A DNA stretch of 64,000 nucleotides from Vitrella brassicaformis (GCA_001179505.1 CDMY01000407.1:10061-74060); one strand, 5' to 3'. Shown: positions 32,505 through 44,346, counted from the stretch's first letter. Numbers and translations are program-made. The notes: a model not told the origin generated them from the sequence alone.

Positions 32505-34897
32505 ATGCCAGGGGGAGACTGTCCACCTCGCACGCCACAACCATCATCATCCCTGACTGTCGTGCTGCCGCCGCCATCTCGTGCATCGCCATTATCCCAC
32601 CATCCGCCCCGCGCCCACTCTCCCGGCCCTTCACCAGCACCAGCACTGGCGCGAGGCGGCGGCCCAGCGCCGGCTATCTACGGCCGCGTCGACAGCAGTG
32701 ACAGCTCCGACGCACTCATGACGGCCAAGGGCGACCGCCACCACAGCAGCAGCTCCGGCAGCGCATCATGTGTGGTCGAGCTCGAGATACTCCCGGAGAT
32801 ACGAGTGTCACCGCCCAGCAAGGGCGGCGCTGATACTGTTGGTGCGGTGCCGGCGATAGGGCCCATTTTGATCTCTGGGGCGGGGTTCCTGGCGGACGCG
32901 TATGACCTGTTTGTCATCGACCTGGTGCTGGATATCCTGGCGCACGAGGGGAGGGGTCCACGCCCACAGACGGCGGCAGACAAGGGGGTGGTCGCGTCGG
33001 CCACACTGGCGGGGGCCGTCATCGGCCAAATAGGTGAGTGAGGAGGGACGAGAGAGGGAGAAAGAGAGAGATAGGAGGATAGAGAGAGAGGCCGCGTCTG
33101 ACTGGACTGCCCGCTGTCCCTCGTCTCTCTCTCTTATGCAGGTTTTGGTTTCTTTGCCGACTGGGTGGGTCGGCGTGTTATGTTCATCACAACTGCCATC
33201 TTGATTGTTCTGGGGGCCGTGCTGTCGAGCGTCGTGCAGTGGGGCAGCATCGCGGGGATGGGACTTTACGGGCAGCTGGCCCTCTGCCGCTTCCTACTGG
33301 GGCTGGGCATCGGGGGCGAGTACCCGCTCTCAGCCACTGTCAGCTCTGAGAGTGCGGCCACGAGACGGAGGGGCCGCACCGTCGCCATGGTGTTCTCCAT
33401 GCAGGTGTGAGCGAGGGATGAGAAGAGAGGCAATCAGATATTGTCTGTATGCCGAGTGATATGTGGATGTGTGCAGGGTGTGGGGATGTTGTTGTCGCCT
33501 GTGTTGGTGTGGATCTTCCTTAGTGCCAATATGAGCCTCGAGAGGACATGGCGGACTGTCCTGGCGCTGGGAGCACTCCCCAGTGCCCTTGTGCTCTACT
33601 TCAGGTCCAGCAAATGGCCCACAACGACACCAAACCACACCCTGATGTCACTTCATTCTCCTTCTAATGTCACGCCATGCAGGTGGCGAATGGAAGAAAC
33701 GAAGCTCTTCCGGCAGGCCGCCTCGCGAGCGGCCCCCCGCCCCCACCACAGCACCATCTCGCCCATAACAAGACAGTGGTCGCGACTGCGCAGCCGCGGG
33801 GAGGCCTTTGCGGCGCACTTGAGGAGGTCTTGTCGGATAGTCGGCACCTACTGGCGGCCCCTGCTGGGGACGACCCTCTCCTGGCTCCTCCTTGATGTGA
33901 CCTTCTATGGAAACGGGTCGTTCAAGAGCAGCGTTGCGGAAGCTTTCAGGCCGGGAGACGAACAGACGAGTGAGTGACTGAGGAGCAGGGGAGAAGAGGC
34001 ACACCACTATGTATGTGTGCGTCCTTGTGCAGAGCGTCATGCGATAATGGCTGACGCGTCGTTTGGCGTGCTGGTGGCCCTGATAGCCATCCCGGGGTAC
34101 CTCTTGAGTGTGTGCTTCATCGACCAGATCGGCAGGCGGCGGCTGCAGCTGTGGGGCTTTGTCGCCATGGGGGTGTTCTTCGCCCTCCTGGGCATCGAGC
34201 AGATTGCAGGCGGTGGAATCCTGTCCCTCGAGCTGATTCTGTTTGGCGGCACTTTCCTGTTCAGCAACTTCGGCCCCAACACCACCACTTTCATCATCCC
34301 CGCAGAGGTGTACCCCACTCTCATTCGTGCCACCTGCCATGGTGAGAGAGGGAGGGAGGGAGGGAGGGAGGGAGGGACCACGTGACCACACACCAGACAC
34401 AGGGGATGAACGGGTCATGTATCATTCTTGGTGCAGGTCTGTCCGCGGCGTCGGGCAAGATGGGTGCCGTGATCGGCACCGTGGCCTTCACCCCCCTGCA
34501 GCAGGCCCTGGGCCTCGGCCCCCTACTCATCATATGTGCCAGTGTGGCCGTCATCGGCGCCGTTGTCACCCTCCTCTTCACCGACGACCAGGAGGTCGAC
34601 CTCACCCTGCTCGACAGAGACGTGCCCATCAACGACGAGAGCGACAAGGACGGCAACGGCCTCGGCAGCCCATCGGATGGGCGGCCGCTCCGTGCTGAGA
34701 TGGATCTGAGTCTGTCTGACGATGAGGAGGACAGCAGCATCCAGCAGGCCATGGGGGGGACAGCCATGGCGGCGTATGAGGGTGGTGAGTCCCCGCGGAG
34801 CCCTCAGCGTTTCGGGCGGGGGGACAGCTCAGATCTGGACAGCAGCCCTGCCAGCGGGAGGCTGGCAAGGGATGACAGGCCTTTCCGAGGGGCATAA
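32505..34897 (+). CDS. MFS transporter, phosphate:H+ symporter (PHT1/Pho84-like)
   Basis: Six exons join in frame to 658 residues. Family features: GAGFLADAYDLFVIDLV in TM1 (the Asp-Ala-Tyr-Asp pattern of phosphate symporters), FFADWVGRRVMFI in the loop between TM2 and TM3, LLGLGIGGEYPLSATVSSE in TM4 (a PHT1 signature) and DQIGRRRLQLWG in the second half, followed by FGPNTTTFIIPAEVYPT. These imply inorganic phosphate uptake across the plasma membrane, as known for PHT1 and Pho84. The N-terminus before TM1 is about 120 residues, rich in Pro and Ser, and the C-terminus is a long acidic Ser-rich tail (LSLSDDEEDSSIQQA), both probably cytosolic regulatory parts. Start 32505 is the only ATG in frame close to TM1 that does not overlap the neighbouring gene. 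Confidence 0.9.
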
Positions 34898-35252
34898 GTG
34901 TAGTGGTTGGTCTGTGTATTCGATGGATGAATCCTTTTGTGCCCAAGTGCGTGTGTGAGTTGAGTCGAATGCCTCTGTGAGTCAGTGCCTTCTTCATGTC
35001 GATTTTGGCGAGTTCGTGCGAGTTAGTGTGTGTCTTTGTACATGTTCATAGGACACGCTTTGGCCGACAATGTAATTCGTCAAAAGCGTTCGATTCAGCC
35101 CCTTCCCTCCAGCGATCCGACAGCAGCGGTTTCAGGGAGCACCCTGCGATCCGACAGGACTGCGAGCTTAGACCTGTCTGCAGAAGGAAAGAGAAACGCA
35201 CGCACGACCGCTCTACAGCCCCGCCCCAGCGCTTTCAGCAGTCAGTCACGCA
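34898..35252. other. intergenic region between two plus-strand genes
   Basis: These 355 bp contain the 3' flank of the phosphate transporter gene and the presumed promoter and 5' UTR of the Cpn10 gene. No coding bias or RNA gene is visible. Confidence 0.5.
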
Positions 35253-35775
35253 ATGGTACGCATGAATGCATTTTCGACACACCTACGGCTGCCGATGGCG
35301 AAGAGGCAGATGTGCGTTCCGCATGGCCAAGTGTGATTTTGCTGCTCTGTGGCTGCTGCTGCTTCAGAGTGGTGCGGCCAAGAGGTTCCTCCCGCTGCTG
35401 GATCGTGTGCTGGTGCAGAAGCTCAAGGCTGAAACGCAGACCAAAGCAGGGATCTTCCTCCCCGACACCGCTAAGGGACCGTCAAACCTTGCCAAGGTCA
35501 CAGCGAAGCGAACACCGTACTGATGTGGCAGATGATGAGAGCAAGGGCATGTGTGGCTGTGTGGCTGTGTGGCTGTGTGGCTGTGTGTGTCTTGATGATA
35601 GGTGTTGGCAGTGGGGACAGGGAAGATCACCAAGGAGGGCGCGACGGTGCCGTGCAGCGTCAAGGAGGGCGACACGGTGGTGATCCCCGAGTACGGCGGC
35701 ATGACCATCAAGATCGAGGGCGAAGAGTTCCACGTTTTCCACAACGAAGACCTCATCGGGGTCATGAAGGACTGA
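35253..35775 (+). CDS. 10-kDa chaperonin (GroES/Cpn10)
   Basis: Cpn10 caps the Cpn60 folding chamber in mitochondria or plastids. I infer three exons: an ATG alone (35253-35255) followed at once by donor GTACGC, then 35368-35496, then 35602-35775, joining in frame to 101 residues, the normal Cpn10 size. The product begins MSGAAKRFLPLLDRVLVQKL and contains AGIFLPDTAKG (the mobile loop that contacts Cpn60), AVGTGKITKEG and VVIPEYGGMTIKIEGEEFHV. With this start there is no targeting leader, as in most mitochondrial Cpn10. The alternative is an in-frame ATG in what I take as intron 1 (MAKCDFAALWLLLLQSG), giving a hydrophobic N-terminus. The one-codon first exon is unusual and needs transcript support. 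Confidence 0.9.
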
Positions 35776-36323
35776 CCGACTTGATGTGATGACCCTCACT
35801 GGTCGGTTGATATGGGTCAGTGCATGCATTTCCGTTGTCGTGAGACCGTGGCCGTGCTGCTGCGTTCTGCCTTCCTCCTTCCTCTTTTTAATGATGACTA
35901 ACTGACTGACTGACTGAACGACTGACTGTCTGATTGACTGACGGAGGCGGTGGTCACCGACCCCGCTGCTGCGTGTGCCTGTTGTGGTCGGGTAGCTCTG
36001 CTGCACACAGCACAGCACAGCACGACGGATGGGCAGACGGACAATACATACGAACGTGCCATGCGTAGCCACCCATCTATCTGTCCATGAGGAGTTTTTG
36101 CCATACGTGGAGTCGTGTGTCGGCCGTGCGTGCGTGAAGGACCTGCATCGCATTGATGACCCGACTATCGATCGCCCATGCCTGGGTGACTGAGCGATGA
36201 CCTTCATCCCCCATCCATCCATGAGTGAGTGAATCTATTTGTGCGTTCGTTTACCCATCCACCCACCGCACGGACGAAGCCAGCCAATGAATGTCACAGC
36301 AGCAGGCAATCGGTCTCTCTACA
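35776..36323. other. convergent intergenic region
   Basis: This lies between the 3' ends of Cpn10 and the CFAP210-like gene. It has a GACT-type repeat at 35897-35942 and CCAT runs near 36210. No gene is seen. Confidence 0.5.
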
Positions 36324-38387
36324 CTACGCGTCGATCTGCTTGGCCTCGTCGTGCATCTCGCCGTGCATGGTGGTGGCGAGGTGTGCCTTGAGCTGTTTGA
36401 TGAGCGGGAGAGGGCTCCGGTTGGACTTCTTCATGTCGGTGATGGTCTCGATGGCCGTCCGGGCGAAGTCGGCGTCCTCGTGAGCTATCCTGTCCAGTCT
36501 CCTGTTGCGCATGAGACACAGACACCATGTTAGTGTCAATCCATGTGTGTACGAGCCTTGCAGATCAGATAGACTCCACTCCCACTCACTTCTGCATGCT
36601 GGCACGCTCATCGTCTTTCGCTTTCTGAACAGCGGCACAACACAAACAAGACAGACAACTGCCCTTCCTGCTGTGCTGACGGGCGACACACGGCAATCAG
36701 TCAATACAAGCGAGACCCACCTTACCTGGACTTCCCAGGCCTTCAGCTCTGCCAGCTGTCGGTTGAATGCGGCGAGGTCCTGCAGCTCCTTGAACCGCCG
36801 TCTCCGGTCCTCGTCGTCCCGCTCGCACATGGCACTGAACGACGAGTGCCAGTGCTGCAACATCCGCTGATCCTCCGCTCTCCGCGCCTCCTCGTTCGCC
36901 TGGGCAAAGGACAAGGAAGAGAAGAGCAAGTCTCTTCCCTGGTTTGTTACAGGCACACTGTGTGTGTGTGTGTGTGTGTCTGTGTGTCTGTGTGTCTGTG
37001 TGTCTGTGTGTCTGTGTGTGTGTGTGTGTGTGTTGGCTGCCTTTTTCATGGCGAGTTGCTGTGCTCTGTGCTCTTCGATCATCTGTCTCTGCAGGCGGGC
37101 CTGCTCCTCTTTGGCCATGAATTTGGCGTCCTCCTTGGCCTTGAACTCTGCTGCCTGATCGTTTGATGAATGAGAGAAAGAGGGGATGTTTTGGCTTGTT
37201 AGTTTCGTCCTCACCTCCCTCTCAGCTCTTGTCTCGTCAGCCTCATGAATGGCCTGCAGCAGTCTGGCCTGTTCGTCGATCATCCTCTGCCTGGTGGCCA
37301 GCTTGGCGTTGAAGATCTCCTCGGACCTCTTCTGCATCTTCTCCTGCATCTCCTCCTTCCGCTTGGCCCAGCCGGAGATGGCGGCGTCCTGCTCGGCCTC
37401 CACCTGACGCTCGCGCTGCTTGAGCTCCTCAAAGTACTTGTTGGACTTGACCGTCTCTTCCAAGGTTTTCTGCGCCATCTCGCGGCGCTTGACCTCGGCG
37501 GTGCGCTCGGCGATGATGTCCTCCTCGGCCTTCTTCTTGAGCATCTCGCCCTGGAGGATCTCATCCTGGATCTCTTGCAGACGCCTGCGCTTCATTTCTT
37601 CCAGCTGCTCGGCGCGCTCCTTCTGTGTCTCGGACACCTTCTTCTCCCGCTCTAGGGACTCGGCAACCTCCCTCTCAAGCGCTCGGCGATACGCCTGCAG
37701 CGCATACACAACAAATTGATGGTCATGTGTGTTGCCTGCATGCCGTCTGTCATCGACCTGCTGTTCTTGCTCGAGGTGGAAGGCCTCCCTTTGTTTCTCG
37801 AGCGCACCGAGCTCCTCCTTGAGCGTTCGCTCCTCCTCCCAGTCAGTGTGGATGTCTGTGAGCATGGCGTTGCCCTGGAAAGCCCTGAAGTGCTCGCCGT
37901 GCTGCCGAGACAGCTCCAGGGCCCGGCCGATGGCCTTCTTCTTGAGCTCCTTCTGGTAGGCAGCCTCCTCGTTGTCCACCGCCTTTGCAAACCAACCCAT
38001 TACAGACAGACAGACACCGTGCTGCTCGTGCTCCCTGGGCATGATTGGCTCGTAACACGTGTGTGCTGAGTGTGCTGACCTGCTTGGCTGCCTCCTCGTC
38101 TGCCAGGCGCTTCTTTCGCATCTCTATCTTCAGTCTTCGCGCACCTGAAAATAGAGGAAGGAACGAAGGCATATTGAAGGGCCCCTGGCCATTTGGCGAT
38201 GGTTCGGCTCACCCTGCAGCGTGTTTGACCACCGCGAGGCCCTCTCCTGCGACTTTTTGTGGAGTGCGAGGCGGTCTTCGGTGCCGTCGTCCTTGCTGTC
38301 CTCAGCAAGGGACGAACGGGCCCTCATTTTCTCCAGCTCACTGGCGCATATCACCATCTGTGTGTTTGCAGCTTTGAGCTCCGCCAT
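36324..38387 (-). CDS. flagellar microtubule inner protein, CFAP210 (CCDC173)-like
   Basis: This is a multi-exon gene for a long, highly charged coiled-coil protein of the trichohyalin/plectin-homology class. CFAP210 lines the inner wall of axonemal doublet microtubules. The N-terminal part follows the CFAP210 layout: LALHKKSQERASRWSNTLQ, GARRLKIEMRKKRLADEEAA, then EEAAYQKELKKKAIGRALEL and FRAFQGNAMLTDIHTDWEEE. The rest is continuous heptad-like sequence (for example YFEELKQRERQVEAEQDAAI), ending in LIKQLKAHLATTMHGEMHDE. The start was set at MAELKAANTQMVICA (38387). Related axonemal coiled-coil proteins (CFAP45, CFAP53) are the alternatives. Introns carry GT- and GTCT-type repeats, most strikingly at 36960-37032. 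It is head to head with PsaF. Confidence 0.8.
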
Positions 38388-38678
38388 TTCACGACGCGGG
38401 ACGGCTGCCCCCGCGAGCTTAGCCGCGAGATGTGGGGGTGCCCCCTTCGTGGTGCACGTCCGGAGACGGAGGTGTCGGCCATTGCTCCGCCGTCGGTCGG
38501 TGCCTTGCCCAGATCTGAGGCTGGGAGAAGAGGAGGGAAGTTTACGTCCTCAGGAGATCATTCGCCGTGAAACCGTTACTCGTCGAGATCTGTGCATTTT
38601 CAAGGCAGGGAGGTCAAGGACGCACAGACTGTCGACTGGTCGCCTCGCAGCTCAGCGGTGACTTTCTGAGGTCTGGAA

Positions 38679-40011
38679 ATGAAGGCAGTCTGTGCGGTGC
38701 TGGCGTGCCTTTTGTCCGCCGCCGTGGCGGACCGATCTGCTTTCGTCCCTGCACTCAATGTCAGAAGGTAGGTAACGCATGAATCAGAGGCGGTATCCAT
38801 CTGTGTGTCCAGTCAATAATCACATTCGTGATGGCATGGTTTGTCACGGGTGCTGCAGGTCGACGAGTGTCCCACGGCCCTCTGAGCAGCTCAGAATGTC
38901 CGCCAGCGACAGCGAGGGGTCCAATGCGCTCCTCGAGAGAGCCGGCAAGGTGCTGGGACCCGCCCTTGCTGCAGGAGCGCTCGGTGGCCTGATGGCCACG
39001 CAGCCAGCCGAGGCAGCTCCTGAGCGCCTTGTGCCATGCGCCGAGAGCAAGAAATTCGCCGCCAAGATGAAGGCGCAGGCAAGCAGACCACCACACTCGG
39101 CATTTGGTTGTGGCGTTGTTCACTGCAATGTGTGTCATCGTGATTCAGGAGAAGGGTCTTGAGGCTCGTCTGAAGAAGTACACGCCCGAGTCGCAGGGCG
39201 CGGCGCTGCTCAACGGCAGGCTGGAGGAGACCAAGACGCGCGCAGAGCGGTACAAGGCATCAAACCTCCTCTGCGGAAAGGTGGGTGGCTGTTGATTGAC
39301 AATAATGAATGTGCTGTGTGTGGTTTTCAATCACTCGTCGGCTTCTATGTGTATCACGACGTGTGTGGTTCATTCAGGACGGTCTGCCCCATTTGATTGT
39401 GGACGTGAGGGGTCAGCATGCGGGTGAGTTCGCCGCCCCGGGTCTGCTCTTCCTTTACATTGCCGGCTGGATCGGCTGGGCGGGCCGCTCATACCTCAAC
39501 GGTGTGCAGCTCGCCAGCAGCAACCCTGAGAGCAAGGAAATCGTCCTCGACCTGCCTTTCGCTCTCCAGGTGCGATGCATTACCAACACAAACAGCATCA
39601 CACGCGAAAGCGCCTATGTGTCTGTGTGACTGCACTGTGTATGGTGTGGTGTGCAGGTGATGACTCGTTCGGCCACATGGCCATTCCAGGCTTTCGACGA
39701 GGCGTTCGGCAAGGGCGAGACGCCCGTGCCTTCGACGAACTTCGACAACGCGCCCAACTACATCAGGTTCCTCGGTGTGTCGTCAGTGGCACTGACCATC
39801 TGGATGTCCCTCACCGCCGCCATGCTCATCCTCCTCAACAAGGCCTACCCAGGACTGCTCTTCTTCCCTGACCGTAAGTGACCATCGACCCATGCATCCA
39901 TCAGTGATTCGATTGATGTGTGCACACCCAATGACGGTTTTGCTGTCGCCTTGTGTGTCTCTGGTGTGTGCAGTGAGCACCGACCTCTTCTCCCCTTTCT
40001 CTGGGAAGTAA
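38679..40011 (+). CDS. psaF: photosystem I subunit III (PsaF) with a C-terminal PsaJ-like domain
   Basis: Six exons join in frame to 295 residues. PsaF is the lumen-facing PSI subunit that helps dock the electron donor. The leader is tripartite: signal peptide [20 protein letters not shown] with AF at the cleavage site, a transit-like part, then a thylakoid signal ([14 protein letters not shown]). Mature PsaF begins [17 protein letters not shown] and includes [36 protein letters not shown] and [14 protein letters not shown]. After the normal end of PsaF the frame continues for about 60 residues. This extension has [20 protein letters not shown] and [15 protein letters not shown], with the same spacing of Trp, Thr-Ala, Leu-Asn-Lys and Pro as plastid PsaJ. 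Intron 2 appears to be GC-AG (donor CAG/GCAAGC near 39079). Plastid genomes normally encode PsaJ separately. Confidence 0.92.
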
Positions 40012-41928
40012 TCAAGCAAGCCGGCACTACTGGGTGGGTGGGGCAGGCAGCATCTGAGGCGGCGCCGTTAGAGTGTGTGCTGACTCTCGATCTGGCAGCC
40101 AGTGCACTCCCTGACGGCTACGCAGCTGAGGCTGTCTTTCTCGCCCGTCCTTGGCCACAAGTGTTGCTTGCCGTCTTAGCGCCGTGTCATTTGACGTGTA
40201 GAGAGGAGGACAAGACGCGGCCTGGGGCGTGATCGATGTCATGTGATGTGACGTTGGATGGATGAGTGAGTAGTTTGGGCTTTCTTGGTTGGTGTGGTGC
40301 ATGCATGCTTGGATGCATCGGCTGACCGACAGACAGACACCCATGTGCAATACCATCTCTGTCGAATTTTTGTCTGTGGTGTCTGTGGCTGGCCTTACAG
40401 CCAAACGGTCGGTCACCGCAGGAATGCAGCCACTCATCGACAGTACACACGGACGCATTGGGCTTCCGTTTGTGGGCTTTGAGCCTATTCTGCAAGCGGT
40501 GCTCAATGCTCCTTCTGACGGAAGACTCGAATCACTACTCAGCACCGAAGGTGGTCCAAACAACGGTCTCTCTACCAGCCATCATCTGGCTCTTACACAA
40601 CAAAGTGCAGCCCGCGATTGATTGTCCACCAGACATCGATCGCCACACACAGATACCCAGCTGCAGCCAGAGACACGGACTGCAGCCATACACATGCCAA
40701 GCAAAGAATCGACAGACGAGACGAGGCTTTTGCTGCTGCTGCATCATGTTCTGACCTGCACACCCACCACAGACAGCAGAGCAGTCACACATGTCTGTCT
40801 GTCTGTCTGTCTGTCTGTCGGGTGTTGCATGCCTTTCCCGCCTCCCTCGCTGACCATAGGCACCATAACGGAGGGAGAGCGTGACAGATCTGTAGGCAGA
40901 ACAACAGACGTACGTATGATGCGTCGACACATCCTGCATGCCTTTCTTCTCTCTCGCCAGCCAGGCAGGCGAAGCTGGCGTGGCCTGCGCCAGCTCCTGG
41001 CCACCACATGTGCATGCGCGTCTGTCTGCATATATCAGGCATGCTACAAACACATTCTTCTGCACGGTGTGTGCACATACTATCCCCCGTACGGTACGCC
41101 CTCTGCATGTCGTGGGGGGACTTCTCCAGCCACTGCGCATCAGCGGATGAATCTCATTCCGATTCAAAGGCCGACGCCACCGACACCTCCACCGTCTCTC
41201 GATAGCACCAAAAACGACCGCGCAATGGCTGATGCCATCTGGATGTGCGTGTGGTGCTTGGGGCGGACACGTGTGCTGAGGGGCAGCCCCGCAGGCAGCC
41301 AGACAGGTCGACCTGAGCGAGGGTCGATGGGAGACAGAGAGAGAGTGCTGTGGGTGTGGCTGTGGGTGTCATGGCTGTGTTGTGAGTGTTTTGTGTGTCG
41401 CGTACCTGAGGTATGTCGTCCTCATGGACCCATCTGATGCCCCATCCTCACTCGGCAACCCGATAGATCGCCAGACACTCACCACGACCAGCATGCTTCC
41501 ACCACCCTACATACACACACACACGCACACACACACACACACACAGGGACCGATGAACCAATCAATGACCACAGCAATGGCTGCTGTGTGCTGACCAGCT
41601 GGCGGCAGTTTGCGACGAGAAGACAGGCGGTGAAGGCAGCAGAAGACAAAACACACAAGGCCTGCCTGCCTTTATGTATGCGGCAGTGGACGCGAGAAAC
41701 ACAGGCACATTGATTGCAGACAGTCAGACACACATGGGCAGGTAGGGTACACGCTCCCATGCATCGCATCGCATCGCATCGCATCGCATCGATTGTCAAT
41801 CCATCACATCGATCGCACCGGAACTCACATAGCTATGTTTTCCCAACTCATGATACATGGATGCATGGAGTGCAGTGTAAAGTCACACCACCGATAGATA
41901 CAACTGAATAAACCCCGCCGGCCAGACC
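40012..41928. other. intergenic region, no gene seen
   Basis: About 1.9 kb without a supported gene. It contains GTCT repeats near 40795-40820, (CA)n at 41514-41545 and a GCATC pentanucleotide repeat at 41763-41790. Open frames lack coding bias. Confidence 0.5.
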
Positions 41929-42824
41929 TTAGCGGTCGGACCTACCGTCCTGTTGGTGCGTCTGCACCAAGGGCATGTAGATATCGTCCGCTCCAACGTT
42001 CGCCCCATCCTGCCTCTCCTGTGCTCCTTCTGGCAGGGGCTCCTCAGACGATGGAAGTTGCCACACGGGATTCCATGGGCAAAGGAAACGCATCAGACGG
42101 CCGAAAACACTCCTGTACCAACACCGCACACCCTCACAAACGACCGAACGAACCAGACGATGCATGCAATTGCAGAACGCACCTGCGAAGTCTGTCATGG
42201 GCTTCTTCTTTTGCTTTGATGTACTCGTCGAGTTTCTTGGTGTGCGCCTATAGCATGCATTGCCACAAACACACAGCACTTGAACCATCCACTGAGGCGA
42301 CGGATTGATTCACATACATCGATTGCGTCGCATTGCACTTTGGTCCGTCTCTTCCTCTCCGCAATCTCGAATTGCTTCCAATCGTCCGTCCCCTCCTGGT
42401 GAGGGTCTGGGTGAGCAAACCACACATGGCGGCCACAAACGATCAAAGACGGACACGTACGGCGGCCTGCCAGTGTCATAGTGTGTCTGTGTGTGTTTGT
42501 TGGAGGGTTACGCACGGCCTCTTGCTTACTCGGTCTGCGAGCAAACTCCCTCATCCATGGATCCTCCTCCTCCTGGGCAGGGCACACCATCGAACAATAC
42601 AGGCAGGCACCGCGCCGTGGTGTGTGAGTCTTGCCTACCTCAGCGACATCCGCTGTCCGTCTAGATCTTCCTGCACCACGAGGAGGGACATACAGAGCCG
42701 GAATCAGTCCTGCGGGCCACAAACATAACCACAGCACCACACGTGGTCCACCATTGCGCTGGTTCGCTTCTCTGTTTCGTCGCTTACCATGCACATCCAG
42801 GCGAGGACCCTGACTGATTGCCAT
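41929..42824 (-). CDS. small unrecognised protein, multi-exon
   Basis: Likely exons on the minus strand read MAISQGPRLDVHG, then GLIPALYVPPRGAGRSRRTA, then EEEDPWMREFARRPSKQEA, then DPHQEGTDDWKQFEIAERKR plus RTKVQCDAIDV, then AHTKKLDEYIKAKEEAHD, and a last exon ending SEEPLPEGAQERQDGANVG to THQQDGRSDR with the stop near 41929. The product would be about 150 residues, charged and helical. I do not recognise a family. Another exon may lie upstream (GLAKLQAFM near 42895), so the start is uncertain. Confidence 0.5.
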
Positions 42825-43260
42825 TTTGTTCGTTCACTCTCCCTCGAGCTTCTCTGTCGCAGCGCTGCTCACCATGAATGCCTGCAGCTTGGCCAGCCCT
42901 GGATGGGAGGACGGGAAGAGGATAGAGCCAATCATCCGCGTGGACAGTCGGGTGGCGCAATCGACTGTTGCAATCGTTTACACGAAGCATGGCAATTGAC
43001 TTGAGCAAGCATCCGCGTGAGTGCGCGTGCGCGTGCGCGTGCGCGAGTGCGTGTGTGTGCAGCCAAAGAAGTGCGTTTCGGAAACATTCGAATAACATGC
43101 CCTACATTCTACAGCTGTGTCCACGCATGCAGACAAGGAAAGTGAACATGTAAGGACACACCTTGTAAGTGAGTAAGTAATGGTGGGCGCATGACTCTTC
43201 CCCCGCTACGGCCACCATTATGCAAAATGCCATGGGTGAATGCGTATCTAATAGATAACG
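42825..43260. other. intergenic region, possible upstream exon
   Basis: A short segment near 42868-42900 (-) reads GLAKLQAFM between splice-like AG and GTGAGC, and may be the first exon of the neighbouring small gene. A CGCGTG alternating tract lies at 43022-43060. Nothing else is supported. Confidence 0.35.
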
Positions 43261-44346
43261 TCAATGAATTATCGGCTTGGCATACATCGCGGGTGTCTGG
43301 CAAAGGGACGCCATCGTGACTGACGGAAAAACACCCAAAAACACGCACGTACACGCGCGCATTGCCCGTCCCCTCTTCACAAATAGTGCAACAGCGACAC
43401 GGCACCCGTCCCACCCTGCCCCGCCCCGTCGGCTGGTCGTGTGTGCATCAATCACTATGCCCCTCTCTCCTCCGACTGCAAACATCACGCACACAGAGCC
43501 GTGAGGGCGAGGCCACCCACGGTGCTTCATGTGGATCCTGATATGCTCACGTACCTGGCCGGCCCCTCTGATTTGATCAGGTACGTTGAGCTGTCCGCCG
43601 TCCTTGCCCAAGGCGGCGAGCACAATCATGATGACGATAGTGAGGCAGATGAGCCCGCACAGCATCTGGATGCACCGGTCCGACACGGCGTTGCGGGCGA
43701 TGGTCCGCATGGTGGCCTTGGCGCGTGTCAGGTTGTTCTCGATGTCGTGCATCTGGTCGTGGATGCGCGCCATCTGGTCCGTCTGCTGATCCAGCCGCTG
43801 GACCACCTGCTGACCCACCTGCTCAGCGTCACCTGAACCAAACCAAACCGGACATTTAAATGAGTGTTGTGAGTGCTGTGTGCTATCTATCTGCCTCGTG
43901 TGCTGTGCAAATCAATCCGCACCGATCATCCGCTTCGTGCGGTCGAGTGACTGCTGTGTCTTGTCCTGCACCCTGTCGCCCGTGTCGATGATCTGCTGGG
44001 CGTTCATCTGGTCCACGTCTATGACCTCCTCCCCCACATCCACAGCGCCGCCCGTGAGCTGCTCCCGGTCCAGCTCGTTCTTCTTCCACTCCAACTGGTT
44101 GAGCAGCATCTTGAAGTCCCGCATCCGCTCGTCCAGGTTGGCCTTGTGCTGCCGGGCGTCCTCTGGTGCCAGGCTGCGCATCTCCAGCTGGTAGGCCTCG
44201 CGCGCCGTGCGGACCTGCTGGGCGATGAAGTCGCAGTCCTGGATGCGGGACCGACGCTGGCTCTTGTCCGCCTGCGATACGCTCTCGATGGCATCACGCA
44301 GCTCGTCCAGGAGCTTCAACAGCTCCCGGGACTGGCCTTCCGCCAT
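43261..44346 (-). CDS. Qb-SNARE, NPSN11/Vti1-like
   Basis: Qb-SNAREs supply one helix to the four-helix bundle that fuses transport vesicles; NPSN-type members act at the plasma membrane or cell plate in plants and occur widely in protists. Exons 44346-43923, 43832-43555 and probably 43296-43261 join in frame to 245 residues. The N-terminal Habc-like helical part runs to about residue 110. The SNARE motif includes AQQIIDTGDRVQDKTQQSLD, and after the intron GDAEQVGQQVVQRLDQQTDQ and IHDQMHDIENNLTRA. A C-terminal membrane anchor follows (LCGLICLTIVIMIVLAAL). The final 11-residue exon (TPAMYAKPIIH) is a tentative splice. It is head to head with EngA, starts 177 bp apart. Confidence 0.9.

Noticed and set aside
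36955-37035. CRISPR-like array suspicion for the regular GTGTGTCT repeat
   Set aside because: It is a simple GT/GTCT microsatellite in an intron of a eukaryotic gene, with no spacers.
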